From positions 1 to 64,000 of the forward strand of contig JASANE010010105.1 in assembly GCA_030248225.1 (NCBI GenBank): 64,000 nt of DNA, in the 5' to 3' direction. The DNA comes from Trileptium ribeirensis. Lineage: Eukaryota > Nematoda > Enoplea > Enoplida > Thoracostomopsidae. Positions 47,021 to 59,446 of this stretch are shown piece after piece; positions within the stretch are counted from its first letter, which is position 1, and each line of letters begins with the position of its first letter. A program made the position numbers and the translations under genes. Below the pieces are notes generated by a model. It was not told where the DNA came from. It worked only from the letters and a program-made list of their open reading frames with translations, and did not search any database.

Positions 47021-47734
47021 CTATATGAAAATGCATTTTGAAATTGCGATCAGAAACAAAATTACAACCAAAAAATTAAAATTTGCGACTGGTATGTGAA
47101 GGTCAATTCCGGAAACGATGTATATAACGAGGATGAGGTGAGTGTTCATCTTGACTATACAAAAACCGACAACGGTAAATGCTTGTGGTCCTGTCACTAC
47201 TTGTACTATACGTAATACCTTCGGCTGAAGCGCAGTAAGACATCTTCAAATACCAACCTTGGACGGTGATGTCGCCACTCTGAGGACAAACCAATGTCAC
47301 CAAGGCAACCTCAATGGTGTATTAGTTGTCCCAGTGAACACAGAATGATGGTTTTATATATTAATAACCAAAACTACTATGACTTCTATGTGGCGGTTCG
47401 AAGCAGCGATACCAAATTAAGATATCAACCAAAACCCATGCATGAAAAACAAATATTCGGACCCCGTGCATGAAAGACAATAGCTACGAAGCTACTGAAA
47501 TCATAATGTATTTTTCAGCGTATGTCATATTCAACATTATAAGCTACTAAGTCATGAATCCGCCACTGTCCGCAGAACTTCCAATCATGCGTTTTTATCC
47601 ACATAGTGATCAAGGCAATCGTGCAGATAAAGCCTCTACAGTAATCCGATTTGCGAAAAGCAAGCTATACCATTATCGTTAACCTAAGATTTAGACATGC
47701 TTAACATATGCTAGTAGCTTGTTTTATCGCCAAG
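47021..47734. other. sequence upstream of the CARD exon, nothing recognised
   Basis: The first RLR exon or its promoter could lie here or further upstream. I find no CARD-like frame. The 47103-47303 minus open frame has no motif. Confidence 0.4.
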
Positions 47735-48490
47735 ATTGTGAATTCTGAGTGTTGAATATTTAATTTAGCGAAATGGGCACAGCAAATTGAGCATTAAATT
47801 ACCAAAAGCCAGTGAATATCAGCGGTATTGCTTGAATAGTTCAGAAGTTCAGATGTACACGGTTATAATTTTACTTGCAATGTGGAGTTAAACAGGGGAT
47901 AAATTACTCTTCCAATTGAGACCAAATCCACCCGCACTGCTCGTGCGGTTGCGGAGATATTACTATTTTCGCGTGTTTGAGGTCACATGTGATCATTGAA
48001 AGCCAGTTTTGACCTAATCCGGAAACGTAAATAATGAAAATAACAACGTATATTTGCAGCTATAAAGAGAATGAATTGCTCTACAAAATGAAACTAAAAA
48101 CCCATATACCACGAGTGGTTGTGGAGATATTAGTATTTTTGAGTATTTTGGGTCTAATGGACCCATTTTAAAACCCGTATTGACCAAAAACTTATATCCT
48201 AGGTGAACCTATCTGCATTTGTCGAGTTATAATAAAGCAATTTGGGGTTCCTTGGAAAAGGATCCTAACACCTTTGGCCCTTTTTTCGGGTGAATATGCT
48301 GAAATTTGCAATTCGAGGTCAAATAGACATATCAACCTTTCAAATAAACTATTACAGAAATAAATTCACCCAGCCAAAGTTGAGTTATGCGTGTCACCCT
48401 AAAAACCAATAAAATGGACATGTCAAATTTCACCACTGTCACGGCTAGTAAGGATTCTCCGCTTCACTCGTTTCACTCACTACAACATTC
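47735..48490 (+). repeat. family M repeat, copy 3
   Basis: GTGAATTCTGAGTGTTGAAT at the start, two clear monomers (GAATGAATTGCTCTACAAAA at about 48070), and the family end CCCAGCCAAAGTTGAGTTAT with TTCACTCGTTTCACTCACTA. Confidence 0.75.
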
Positions 48491-49538
48491 AGCAGTTAAT
48501 AAGGTTTAGACTGTGCCTAATACAAATTCGAGGGCTGCGTAATACAAATTTTGTCACTTGAATGAATGACAATTGTTCTTAAACTTACAGTAACAAAACA
48601 ACCTAGGTGGGTGTTTGTAACAGTTGGTTTGCCGAATCAGATCGCTGCGGTGTATGTGCAAGTTGAACCTGTACAACCTGCAGTGCATAATAAGGATGTA
48701 TCTGGCTTATCCCCCCGTAGGGAGGAGCAGTCCCATGCTTGGCCTGCCCCGGTTCGTGTGAAGGTGCCCCCGATTCATACTACCCCTAATAATTTTGGTC
48801 GCACTCCAGTTGACGAACCGAGCGGCCGCATCTAATACTTGGGTCACAGTGCGGCTCAGGTATTGACGAATAACCAAACACTTGAGGTTAACGGTGGTTC
48901 TAGGTTTTGAACCTAAAATTAAATATTCATTGAAATATGTTGTAAATATAGTCTTGAATTTACGGTTGGTGCCGAAATACCTCATAATTTGCATAGATGC
49001 CACCATAAAAATGAAGACATAAGTATAAATAAAAATTATCTGTGCCGGGGACCGCCCCCCATATCTGCCGACCCCGGTTCAGGCAGCCGTCCCCTATAGT
49101 TTTACGCTCCCGGTTAGTCCTCCATATATTATGACCCGGCGGAGATGTGTGAGAGAAGCCAGTGTATTACTTATAAGCTTAAGCCGAACCTTTACACCTA
49201 GAACATGGCACTACAATATAAACAATTCTGAGTATGTTACAATGTTGTATATCTACCTAACATAAATTGCACAAGCACCACAAATTTTGTCAATCAATGC
49301 CACCCCTGATGTGAAGTCAAGAATTGTATTCTTAGTAATGCACTGCGTTTATCATTTAATTTACGAAGTATTATGCACAGTTGGTCAGTTACTACAGCAC
49401 CTTTCTTCAAAAGGCACAGCATTAAGTAATTTTCTTTCAAAACCTGAGAAACCGACAATTACAGGATTTCTATGGAGTAACATTAAACAGTATGTCTAGT
49501 AACCTGAAGCGATAGGAAACGGAACGAAATTTACAAGT
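48491..49538. other. unassigned sequence with a GC-rich patch
   Basis: 49045-49170 is unusually GC-rich for this window (GGGGACCGCCCCCCATATC). An 89-codon plus-strand frame (48566-48835) is proline- and valine-rich without a known motif. These may be remnants of a retroelement; not provable here. Confidence 0.35.
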
Positions 49539-49730
49539 CTACGCTCGGTGTGTTGCGTCCACATTCAGTATGACGCGGCTTATGCAGATATGCATAGTGG
49601 AAGGCATTCTTGTCCCGCTGGCTGACCGAAAAAACAGGCAGATACCAGGTTGACAGACAAATATAATATTTTCAGCTTTCTTGGTTATTGAAGGTTGCAG
49701 AGAGGCAATACCAATATCACCATAATGCAT
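49539..49730 (-). CDS. caspase-like small-subunit (p10) fragment, candidate
   Basis: A 63-residue frame contains AENIIFVCQPGICLFFRSAS then GTRMPSTMHICISRVIL. Caspase p10 subunits begin (A/S)D(I/F)L(I/L)xYST(x)PGxxSxRxxxxG(S/T)WxIQxLCxxL, where the Arg binds the substrate P1 Asp. Here the PG, the Arg and the GT are in register, but the Trp is Arg. The frame ends about 20 residues after the GT, so most of p10 (normally about 90 residues) is missing. It sits 1.4 kb downstream of the p20-like exon on the same strand. No exon with a QACxG active site was found between the two. Confidence 0.38.
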   Translation of the reverse strand: MHYGDIGIASLQPSITKKAENIIFVCQPGICLFFRSASGTRMPSTMHICISRVILNVDATHRA

Positions 49731-49734
49731 TCAG

Positions 49735-51109
49735 TAAATTCAACGTAAAAGTTACTTTTAATATTATGGTTCCGGCTGGTGGTTCTGGTACGCCCTTGTT
49801 GCTAGATAGTGCCCAAAAATTTGTTTAATGCCTAGGCTCTGGCCTGTCCACAACCCGCCGAAAAGTGTGGGGGGACTTTGGGGCCCACCATGTTCATTCT
49901 GGGGAAAATTTCAAAATGGGAGAATAAATATTGCTTAAAAATAATAAATTTTTCTATATTTGCAATAATTTCACGGTCGTTCATGTATTTTCATGCATGT
50001 ATGTTTGTTGCATGTAATAGTGGTAATTATGTTTAAAAACAGTTTACATACAAAAAACATCAATTTCTATGTGTCTGAAACATCAAAAATTTTTGGATTT
50101 AGTTGAACATGGGTGGTCTCGGCAGAGTGGAAGGTGGACGAACAAGGAGAAAATCTCACGAACATGGGAGATTTGGAAAGTGGGGGTGCCCCATCCCCCC
50201 ACGTTGACAGGCCAGAAGCTAATTAGTACAAAAATTATTAATTTGGTTACAATTTCAGAAAGCATTTACAGAAGTTCGTATTAGTGAAACATCGAATGGG
50301 GCAACAATTAGCCAAATGGTTGACGAACGGGGATCTCAAGAACCGCTACGCTGATGGCCATGAACACAGCGCTGTAGCGCTCACCTTTCATAGCAGCACA
50401 TTACTGTAGAAAATTATCGTATAGTCATTGTATATTTCACAGAGCAACGTCGCAGCTATTGGTACATAAGCACTAAAGAAGTGCCCTCAAGGAATAAGAA
50501 GCCATGGAAGAAGCTATGTTGAAGAAATGGCCGATATTCAGGTCAGTATTACGTGGGCTCAGCATGCTAACGTTTAAATTCATTATTAGAGTGATCCATG
50601 AATATCTTTGGTAGTATTATGGTCTGTTACCAAAATCTCGTCAACCAAAACTTACTTTTTGCCGTTGGAAATCGGCAGTATCATTCTTGACAATATCATG
50701 GCGATGAACAGCAGAACCAAACTAATTAGCAAGATTGGTGCACAAATAAAACGAAATCAATTACCTCGAATGGCTTAGCAATATTACCACGAATTGTTGC
50801 GGAAGATTAAAAAATATTCTATCAGCCACCAGTTGGATAATTTACCCTGGCTTCTCTATTCACTGAAAATTTTGGCAGGGGCAAGAACCAGGGGCCTCTT
50901 GGTTCGGAACTGGGGGAGGGAATTTGTCATTTGTCATTAATGGCATCACCTGGGTTTAACGTTTATGCCGAAATTTTATATTTTAGCGAAAAACCTATAA
51001 TCGCAAATATTTAAGGAAAAATGCTAAAATTCAATGCAACCTGTTATCGAATTTTTTTCCTTAAATTTATTTAAGGGAATCTTCGTAAATTACGAAGTTA
51101 GCCACCTAC
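49735..51109. other. between the caspase-like pieces, nothing secure
   Basis: A 66-base segment (50656-50721 minus) has an acceptor and a consensus GTAAGT donor, but its phase does not fit the p20-like exon. No HG or QACxG motif is found on the minus strand. Confidence 0.35.
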
Positions 51110-51301
51110 CAACGTATTTTTGTACCGTCTTCAATGTTCCTAAAATCATAGCGTCGGCAAACGACAAAGCCATATCTTTGACTATAACAACGCAGTCGAG
51201 TGTATCCAGTATATTGGTTCGCGATACAGCAGACAAGACACGTTCATAGTTTTTAATATCGTTGATATCAGAACATTCAAATTCCAGCCGAAATTCTTCT
51301 T
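51110..51301 (-). CDS. caspase-like large-subunit (p20) exon, candidate
   Basis: Between an ATTTTTAG acceptor and a GTAGGT donor the frame reads EEFRLEFECSDINDIKNYER, then VLSAVSRTNILDTLDCVVIV, then a stretch with MILGTLKTVQKYV. Caspase p20 domains show a beta-strand, a D-(L/I)-(T/N)-xx-(E/D)-(I/M) turn, a helix ending in S(R/K), then (Y/L)DCxVxVILSHG and (I/L)xGTDGKTVxx. The match is good up to DCVVIV and again at ILGT-KTVQ, but the catalytic SHG is replaced (KDMALS). An inactive caspase homologue or a decayed gene is possible. It lies on the same strand as the RLR, upstream of it. Confidence 0.42.
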
Positions 51302-52534
51302 CTAAAAATATTATACTCAAACCCAAAAAACCCACCAGGCAACAAATTTCACAGGAAATTTGAGCCGTACAAATTACAACACAGCGCCCAAATGTACAAA
51401 AAGCTGTAACTTCATTCATAAAAAGTCAGGAGCATAGCATTTTAAATTCAGGCGCAAACATTTTTATTCGTTAACAGATGCTTTGTTAGAACATGTACTA
51501 GTAGGAAAGAATGCGAAAAGGCATGGAAAAAGAAACCTCTGACAAAAATATTATTGAGGCAGGATTAGGTAAAGTGTGCTTAATTGGTTGTGCGAAATAG
51601 GCTTGCCGGTGAAAAATTCTATCCCATAAATAACGCAAAACCTAGTCATTGCTATATTGGAAAAAATGCGCTACGGCAATAATTGTTTTGCTTTCAAAAA
51701 TGCATTTATTCGCTTAATATACTGGAAACATGTCGTCAGTCATTGCGGTGGAAATATGCTGTATTGTTTTTAATTTAACTAGATGTGATTTGGTGTGCTG
51801 CGCTTAGTATTATGGTTAGTGCTACAGTAGGATATTGCGATGCAAAATGTGCTTTTCAGCATAAACAGTTTCGCATTCATAATAGAAAAATTTTTGAAAC
51901 TAGCAGGTACATTACCCCTGACCATGTACACCAATCTTTCACTTTATGACAAAACTAATAATACGTATGATGCGTATGATAATGTTTACAGCAAACCGCA
52001 ACAGATAGTATAACAGAGCTCGAGCGCTTGAGTGATCTTTCACTTTCTTAAAACATTGTCACCCAAGCACAACCCTTCGAAGTTACAACAAACTGAGATG
52101 TAATTAATTATGTTACTTGATGAATCATGTTGTTTTAATGCAATTAAAAAACTATAGAAATTACAAACTCCACGAGTAAATAATTTTTAATTTGCCTCAT
52201 CGAAATCTATGCATACTCAAAACGTAGCCTAATCCTATTATATTTATTTCCGACCCGCTATTTAAGATGTATCTCTTTCATGAATAAATAGATAACAGAT
52301 AACGTTCTAAGAAGTAATATGCTTGTCAAATTATTTTGAGATTCGTATACACGGACCACTGGCAAGATTCCCACTACGCTGTTCATTTCGGCGATATCTG
52401 TCAAATTCAGTTGCGTGATTTTTACTCTTCTGATAGTCCACAGACATATGAGTAAACGAAAACTGGACATAGTCATTTGATATATATATAAATTTTACGC
52501 AGCATTTCCTCCGTAACACGAAAAATATTCTGTG
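51302..52534. other. unassigned AT-rich sequence
   Basis: Open frames at 52258-52519 (minus) overlap in two frames and match no family I know. No repeat family recognised. Confidence 0.4.
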
Positions 52535-53090
52535 TTACCCGCGTTCCCCTATTTTTGACCAATGTTTCATTAATGGTAGTCTGCCGCAACAGTGGCTTTG
52601 GGCAGATGTAGATCCTATATACGAAAAGAGCTATCTATGCGGGTGTTCAAACCACCGCCCAATACGCTGCAGTCGAACAACTTCAAAGTTACCGAAGCAT
52701 TTTTAATGAAGCGCTTACTGGGCATTTACAAAAGTAGTTTTTTGAATACATGGATTTAAGCACATCAATATGGATTTTTATCTAAACACTATACCAAATA
52801 CTTTGCTGATGACGTTAAATTATATACAAACACTGAATCAAAAATTTTCGAACTTGGGGCCCAAAATCTTCAAACAACGCTCTGGTTACACGAAAAGTAG
52901 TCAGAAAAATGGCAACTAAACACATCGGTGCCAAAGCGTAGCATACAGCACCTGGGATAGAATAATCTGGTGGATATATTACTCTATGTAATGCAAGCCT
53001 ACCTATCGTAAACTAATTCAAGGACCTTGGTGTGTCATGTGTCGCAATCTAAAGTTTAATTCACACTGTGATTACTTTGTATTTTTGTAA
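52535..53090 (+). pseudogene. decayed CR1-like LINE reverse transcriptase fragment
   Basis: Across several frameshifts the plus strand reads CFINGSLPQQWLWADVDPIY and SNHRPI (blocks 1-2), then KYFADDVKLYTNTES (catalytic FADD box) and a W-x-L-N-x-S-x-x-K stretch as in block 7. Blocks 3-5 are missing. It ends where repeat L copy C begins. Confidence 0.65.
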
Positions 53091-53095
53091 CAGAT

Positions 53096-54310
53096 CCCAC
53101 TCTGGATCGTTACGCGATACATTAATCCACACAACAGTGCAATGGGCAACATTACTAAACCTTAAGCTTATGTTCGTTATAGAGATCAGAGCAAAATTGG
53201 CGGTCTTGAACAAACTTCAATGTTCCTCCCCTGAGTGAGTACATGTGTGTATATGATTGAGTATATATTGATCGAGTACTTCTAACTGTGATAACCTTTT
53301 GCGTTACTTGCGTTTACTGTCGTTTTATCACACTATAACTGTATCACCTATTGTTACCATCGTATGAACCACTGCTGCTAATGTATGACTTATCGTTATA
53401 ATAATTGTCTTATTGTTATTACCTATTGTCTTAATTGCTTGAATAATGGTCGAATACTTGATTTATACGCTTGACTTGTGGTTATATATAATTAACTACA
53501 AACAAACCCTTTGAATTGTGCCTTTACTGTATATACTGTTTGTAAATAATTTCATGGTTGTTATTGACGTCTATGTTGGTCATGTAAAACTTGCATGACC
53601 TACATGTCCATTATCTTAATAACTTGCGTATAATTGATGTTTCTGTTCGGCCGGATCTGGTAGGATACGTCGTGATGCCTTACAGGTCCAGACTCACGGT
53701 CATTATCCGATTGTATCGTATTCTGCTGTGTACTTGAACGATTACGAAATGTTGTAGTAGAATATCATTGTGTATAAACGTATCCTGCCAGCCGGGTTTG
53801 GCGAGGTATCTCGTGGCACTTTACCATGACCTATCAGCGTTTTGCACTTGTATCACATGATTTTGTACCTCGTATTGGCTATAAAAATTTGACATTACGA
53901 TAGTAGTTAAGGAATTTAGGATAAGCTAGGAAATTTGCTACCCTAGGAATCCCGTCCCGACGCCCCTACAGGTGAAAAAAGCATCTAGAGTTGTGGCTGT
54001 TCGCCGTGCAGCGAACATCAAATTCCATAAAACTAATAAAATTAAGTACGAAACACAAAATATAAAATTCCCCAGACATTTTCACTGGGGAAAGCAGAAA
54101 ATTGAAGTTAAACAACATGACTTTTCAAGTGTCAATTGCTGTTCCGGCTCATAACTCCGGAAGGGATTACAATTTGTAGGAGCATATCAGGTTTTTCTGC
54201 CATAAAACTTTTCGGCCTTTCCAATGAGACCTGTCGCATACAAACCCGTTCAAAATGCACGGACAAATTAAGGAATAACTGAGATTCGCCTCGAAATTTG
54301 AGTTTTGGAA
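53096..54310 (+). repeat. repeat L, copy C (start fragment)
   Basis: Begins TGTAACAGATCCCACTCTGG. It keeps the first two hairpins (TGTTCG...CGAACA near 53998-54017, TTCCCCAG...CTGGGGAA at 54068-54092) and CATAACTCCGGAA, then ends. It is more diverged than A and B. Confidence 0.7.
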
Positions 54311-54603
54311 TGAATTAGAAATAATTATTTTATTAATTGACTGATTAGTTTTCTTTAAATTAGAACCTTTGGAACTGAGGCGACTTTAATTTGATTTCAG
54401 TATGGTACGTAGATTTATGTACAGAGATTTGTCTGGCGAACTTATTTGACATTATATCATACAAACGCTAGGAGTCACTCAGACCATCTTCTAAAGTTTC
54501 GACATTTGCATAGAAGTAGACTTCTCACAGTTTTTTAAATGCAGAAACCTATAGTAAACCGGAAATGATGGGTTTCACCCCTGGCTGATTAAAATTTGTT
54601 AAC

Positions 54604-54916
54604 ATATGCCAAGCTCCCGCGAAAGAAGGAAGGCCGTCAACTCCTTTGGCTGAATGTGCGCCCTATCGGCGACCTCCCCTAAAACGCGACCATTACACTG
54701 ATCAGTTTCCAAACACATGAAATTTGGCCGAAAACGAAAATAAAGTGGTGACAAGGGAAATGTGATAAGTAATTTTGATGTCAAATTATAAACATGGAGC
54801 AGTGACTGCTCAAAGTTTAATTTCATCCTGTTTCCGTCGATGAAAAGGGCCGTTTCGGAATAAATTAAAAAGCTGTACAACAATTTTAACTTGCGACTAA
54901 TATTTGGGTCCACCAC
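54604..54916 (-). CDS. unrecognised exon-like open frame
   Basis: A 104-residue frame starts immediately after a good acceptor (CCTTTTAG) and runs to a stop at GTTAAC, where a GT could also act as donor. Its end reads VLGEVADRAHIQPKELTAFL, amphipathic and helix-like. I recognise no family. It shares the strand of the caspase-like and RLR exons and lies 3.3 kb upstream of the p20-like piece, so it could be a pro-domain exon, but nothing in it shows this. Confidence 0.25.
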
Positions 54917-55425
54917 CTAAAAGGGATCGCAAACCGCGCCTATTTCTGGGATTCGACCGAAGCTATAGATATATTAATACCTGCCTCCGGTGCATTGATG
55001 ATACGTCTGCAACAACGGCTCCATCTTCTTAGGTAATTATCTGTAGATAGACAGTGTAAGGTATCTTAGTTAACACTAGCTGAGAAAGTTTTGCCCGAGC
55101 GTGGAAAAGCTTTGCGGCATAGTAGCCTGGCGAATTGATTAGCATTACCTATGTGATTTTTTTGCGTAGTTTATACCGAAGCTTTGAAATGTGCGAATTC
55201 TCCAAACTCAATGAATTTAATAGACAACTTTGATCAGGGTTCATTCAGAAGAACGGAATAACTTTTGCTGTCGTCTGAAATAAAGTTGTAAGTCGTTCTC
55301 ATCATTGTGAACCAATACCCGGCTTCCGTTCAAGCGATAGCATAGAGAAGTATCTACAATATTTTTGACAGAATTCAAAGACAAACAATCAGACAAATAA
55401 ACAGACGTATATATATGTAACAGAT

Positions 55426-56812
55426 CCATGCTGGATCGTTACGACATAGGTTAACCGTGGCCACATCCCAGCGGACACCATTTACGAATTTTGGCTACTC
55501 ATCTTTCTTGAAAATTGAATTCCCAACAAAGATGGCTCTGAAAAAATACGAAGCTATTCTCCCCTGCACTAGTATCTAGTAATAGGCGAAAGATATTTGA
55601 AATCGAGCGACATTTGCACCGTCTAAACCATTTTCAAATTCCCCATCTAGAGGAACCGATCGCGCGAGATCCTGTTGTTGCCTCATTTATAGGCATTTAT
55701 ACGTATCATAAACCTTTAACAAAGACCCTTCGCTATATACCTATGTATTTTCAGTATTTCGGCCTGCACCGCCGACGTTTCTGCTGTTCTTTGTCATGTT
55801 GTACCATTTGTTCTGGCCGTAAAGGCACCCCGTCATGTATATTTGTATCGAATTATTATGACCATATTGTAACGCCGCATACTTGGTTTATGCCTTTGTT
55901 CTCGTATACAGTTGTTCTCTTGGTTATAACAGCTCGCTGTACTCGATTCATATCCATGCTATTGTCCGTATATATAAGTGACGACACGGTTTCAATGATT
56001 TATCACATTTGATTTGTATTGTTACCGTATAATTGGATTGTCAGGATCGTAATAATATTTTTGTACCCTCATTGTTCGTCGTAAGCCATAAAGGCACATA
56101 ACTGTATGCCACTACGTTGTATTTTGACGCCGTTCTCATGATTATTGTAATAATTTATGGTATATACCCTTGGTATATACGTATTTGGTCATAGGTGTTC
56201 ATTCGCAACAACTTCTGATTAGGTTGATTTTAGAGAAGCGTTAACGATTTTGCGCATAGAAAAATGCATTTATTATAGATAAAGTAGTTCGGGTTTGGCG
56301 AGCCCTTGCCATACCCGATTTACGAATAAGTAAGACGGTACGACTCCCCGAACGCACCCGATATGCATAGGAAAATGGCCCTATCCCGCGCAATAGGACC
56401 GTGAAATTTGCTACGATTTTGATAGAAAACAGTGGCCGTAACAAAAGCCCGTCACGACCGTCCTCAAATGTGAGCACCACAAAAATAATGACTGTTCGCC
56501 CTATTCCGAACAGCAAATAAGCACAATTACTGAAAAATATAAGTATAACATAATAAATATCAAATTCCCCAGTGTTCAATGTTATTATGGAAACTGGAAA
56601 ATTAGCAAAATAAAATAAGTTTTAAAATGTCGATTCCGAATACCCGGGATAAAGGGTCTTTGCGGCGCCGACCCATAACTCCGGAACCGTTGAGAAAACG
56701 CAAATTGACAACCAACAATTTTGATATTTCTTCGATCTTTACAATGAGACCGGTCCCGTGGATATACGACCAGGATCCGCGGACTTACTAGGAAATAACT
56801 ATATATATACTC
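55426..56812 (+). repeat. repeat L, copy D (start fragment)
   Basis: Begins TGTAACAGATCCATGCTGG. It contains CTGCACCGCCGACGTTTC, GCCGTAAAGGCACCCC, TTTGGCGAGCCCTTGCC, CTGTTCG...CGAACAG (56492-56513), CCAGTGTT...AAACTGG and GGTCCCGTGGATAT. It ends at a hAT copy starting at 56813. Confidence 0.78.
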
Positions 56813-57179
56813 CAGGGAATAACCGGAACCGGAACCGTCCATTTAAGCCGGATCCGGAACCTGGTCTTCGAAATTTATATATAGTAAAACAGATGATGGA
56901 AGAAATGAAGGTATAGTGGATTTAAAATGCAATAAAAATAACTTTTACATTAAACTTAATGTATTGCGATGGTATTATTGCCTTTCTGAAACTTTCAAGA
57001 GACCGAGGAAGCTAATAATGTTTATTTATCGATCAAATGGGGGGGTTTACTCCTTATACGCTCCTCCATTGCGGCCCTGCTGTCACCGAAAATTGACACC
57101 AAGTTTGAGGACGCGATATGCTGCGAAATACAAAGTTCCAGCACGCGGATTTTAATAGTTTGTGTGTACCGAACGCCAT

Positions 57180-58677
57180 TGTCATCGCCAGAAAATAACA
57201 GTCTTCTGGAGCAGTTGTTTCGAGATGTTGCCGAATGTGACGATTATTGGCTGAAGTGTATTTGAAGCGATTTCAACCGTCCGTCCATTGATTGGTCGAA
57301 GCTAAACTGGCAGCAATCAGATGATAACTTCATGGATAGTGTATTAAATTCGGGATTTACACAATTCGTTCTTGAACCAACACGAGGAATTTATTAGATT
57401 TAGTATTGTGTGACGTTGAAAACGCAGTCTCTAGTGTCGAAATCTTAGCTCCTTTGCAATCGAGCGATCACTTTTCGGTTAAGTTCTCGCTTGCTGGGCG
57501 CCCTCATTGTAACCAATCACTTGCTGCTGGCGCTAGCAATTCACGCGACTGGAAGCGGGCACCTTGGGGACGCATTTCTTTGTCTTTGGCTGCGATAGAT
57601 TGGGACCCTATCTTCGATCACGAAGACATTGGTGCCATTTGGTCGGCTATAGTAGAAGTTTTTGATGCAGCTGTCACTAAATTTGTACCGTTTAAATCTT
57701 CCAGGCGGTTTCGGAAACCCGTCTGGACCGATGGAGCCTGCTGGGCTGCTCTTCAGCGCAAGTACAATGCCTTTCGACGTTTTAAGCGGACTAATTCGTT
57801 TGAATCGTGGCAGAATTATAAACTGAAGCAGCAAATTGCGGAATTTCATTGTGAAGAGTCCATCCGTCGGTTTGAAATCAAGTTGGCTACGAACATTGAT
57901 CAGGACCGAAAATCATTTTTTAACTATGCACTTAAACGAGCTAAAGTTTTGCCTAAAATAGGTCCGTTGGTATGTGACGATGGTACTGTGTCTAACTCCG
58001 CAGCTGAAGACTGTAGTATTTTTAACAGCTATTTTGCATCGGTATTCAACCGATTTAACTTTGTCGCTCCGCATGTTCAGTTTCGTACAGACAGCAGACT
58101 TGGTAATATTCAAGTGTCAACCGAAGACGTTCACCGCGCGTTGAATAAAGTCAAACCAGGAGCAGCTCCAGGGATTGATGGCATTTGTAACATCGTTTTA
58201 CTAAATACAAGTGACGTTATTGCTGCTCCATTAGCTCGATTTTTCAACTTATCCTTAAATAGCAGTACGTTTGTTCCGCAGTGGCGTGATGCGAAAATTG
58301 TACCGATCTATAAGGGCACTGGAAATCGTAACAAATGTTGTAATTATCGACCGATAAGTCTAACATGCAGCGTCAGCAAGGTATTAGAATCGATTGTGAA
58401 GGACAGACTGGCTACGTTTTTTGCTGACAACCACTTGCTGTATGACTCTCAACATGGTTTCCGTGCTCGAAGATCCACCACCACCCAGCTATTGGAGTTT
58501 ATAAATTTTGCTACACGCTGTCTGGACCAAGGTGACTGGCTAGACGTTGTTAATGTAGATTTCCACAAGGCATTTGATAAAGTGAACATAGCAGCACCAA
58601 TCCATAAGCTAGCACAATATGGCATCTCCGGTGCCCTGTTAAAATGGTTCGTCCTCGCAATGGACAGATGTAACTAG
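57180..58677 (+). pseudogene. CR1-like LINE ORF2: endonuclease end and RT blocks 1-4
   Basis: The endonuclease end is shifted: DFNRPSIDWSKLNW, then FTQFVLEPTRG, then SSDHFSVKFSL, the SDH motif that closes APE-type nucleases. From 57406 the frame is open. KVKPGAAPGIDGI begins the RT, followed by WRDAKIVPIYKGTGNRNKC, NYRPISLTCSVSKVLESIVK (block 2), SQHGFRARRSTTTQLLEF (block 3) and VVNVDFHKAFDKV (block 4, catalytic Asp). The frame breaks after ISGALLKWF, and roughly 25 residues before block 5 are deleted. Confidence 0.9.
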
Positions 58678-59446
58678 TGGAGTTCCGCAGGGCTCAGTCC
58701 TGGGACCGCTGCTAGTCATACTGTTTGTAAATGAAATAGACGAGCACGTATCATGTGCGGTGTTCAAGTTTGCCGATGACTTGCGATTAGCTCGAAGAGT
58801 ACTGCGATATGACCCAGATGTTGACTTTGAAGCGATGAAGTTTGACTTAGACGGTTTGTCGAACTTCTATGCTGAGTGGTGTGTTACAATAAATGAGCTT
58901 AAAAGTCACGTAATGCATTGCGGGGCAGGCAATCCATGTGCGATGTACAGCTTGGTGAATAATGTGTTGGACGTCGTCGAGTCTCAGAAAGACCTTGGTG
59001 TTGTAGTGACAAAGAACTTAAAGTCTTCAGAGCATTGTGCTACTATCTCGGGGAAGGCAATAAAAGTAGTGTTCCTCTTACGGCGTACAATTCGTCACTG
59101 GTCCAAGTTCGTTTGTTTGCAGCTCTTCTCTTTAGTAAGGCCACATGTTGAATATGCAGTAAACGTATGGTGCCCTTACTATGACAGGGACATTTTTGTG
59201 ATTGAAAAAGTCCAGCGCCTGGCAACCAAGCTCATTCCGACGATTCGACACCTTTCATATAGGGAGCGTCTGAACTTTCTCGGTATTCAGTCGCTAGCAA
59301 CCCGAAGGCTTCGAAACGATATTCTTCTGGTATTCAAGATAATTCGTGGGGATGTAGCGTTGGACATCTCGAAGTATTTCGCTCCTGGTTTCCCCAGCAA
59401 TCGAGGGCATAACTTTAACTGGAACCAATTGACATTCCTCGCCTAG
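58660..59446 (+). pseudogene. CR1-like LINE ORF2: RT blocks 5-7 and C-terminus
   Basis: TSGVPQGSVLGPLLVILFVN is block 5, in another frame than the upstream part. FKFADDLRLAR carries the FADD catalytic box. EYAVNVWCPYYDRDIFVIEK, VQRLATKLIP and YRERLNFLGIQSLATRRLRN are the CR1/L2 C-terminal signature (WxPxxxxDxxxxExVQRxxTK...YxxRLxxLxLxxLxxRRxR). A stop at 59446 cuts it a little early. Confidence 0.9.

Noticed and set aside
50656..50721. 66-base exon candidate with acceptor and GTAAGT donor between the caspase-like pieces
   Set aside because: Its open phase does not match the p20-like exon's best donor, and the 22 residues carry no caspase motif.
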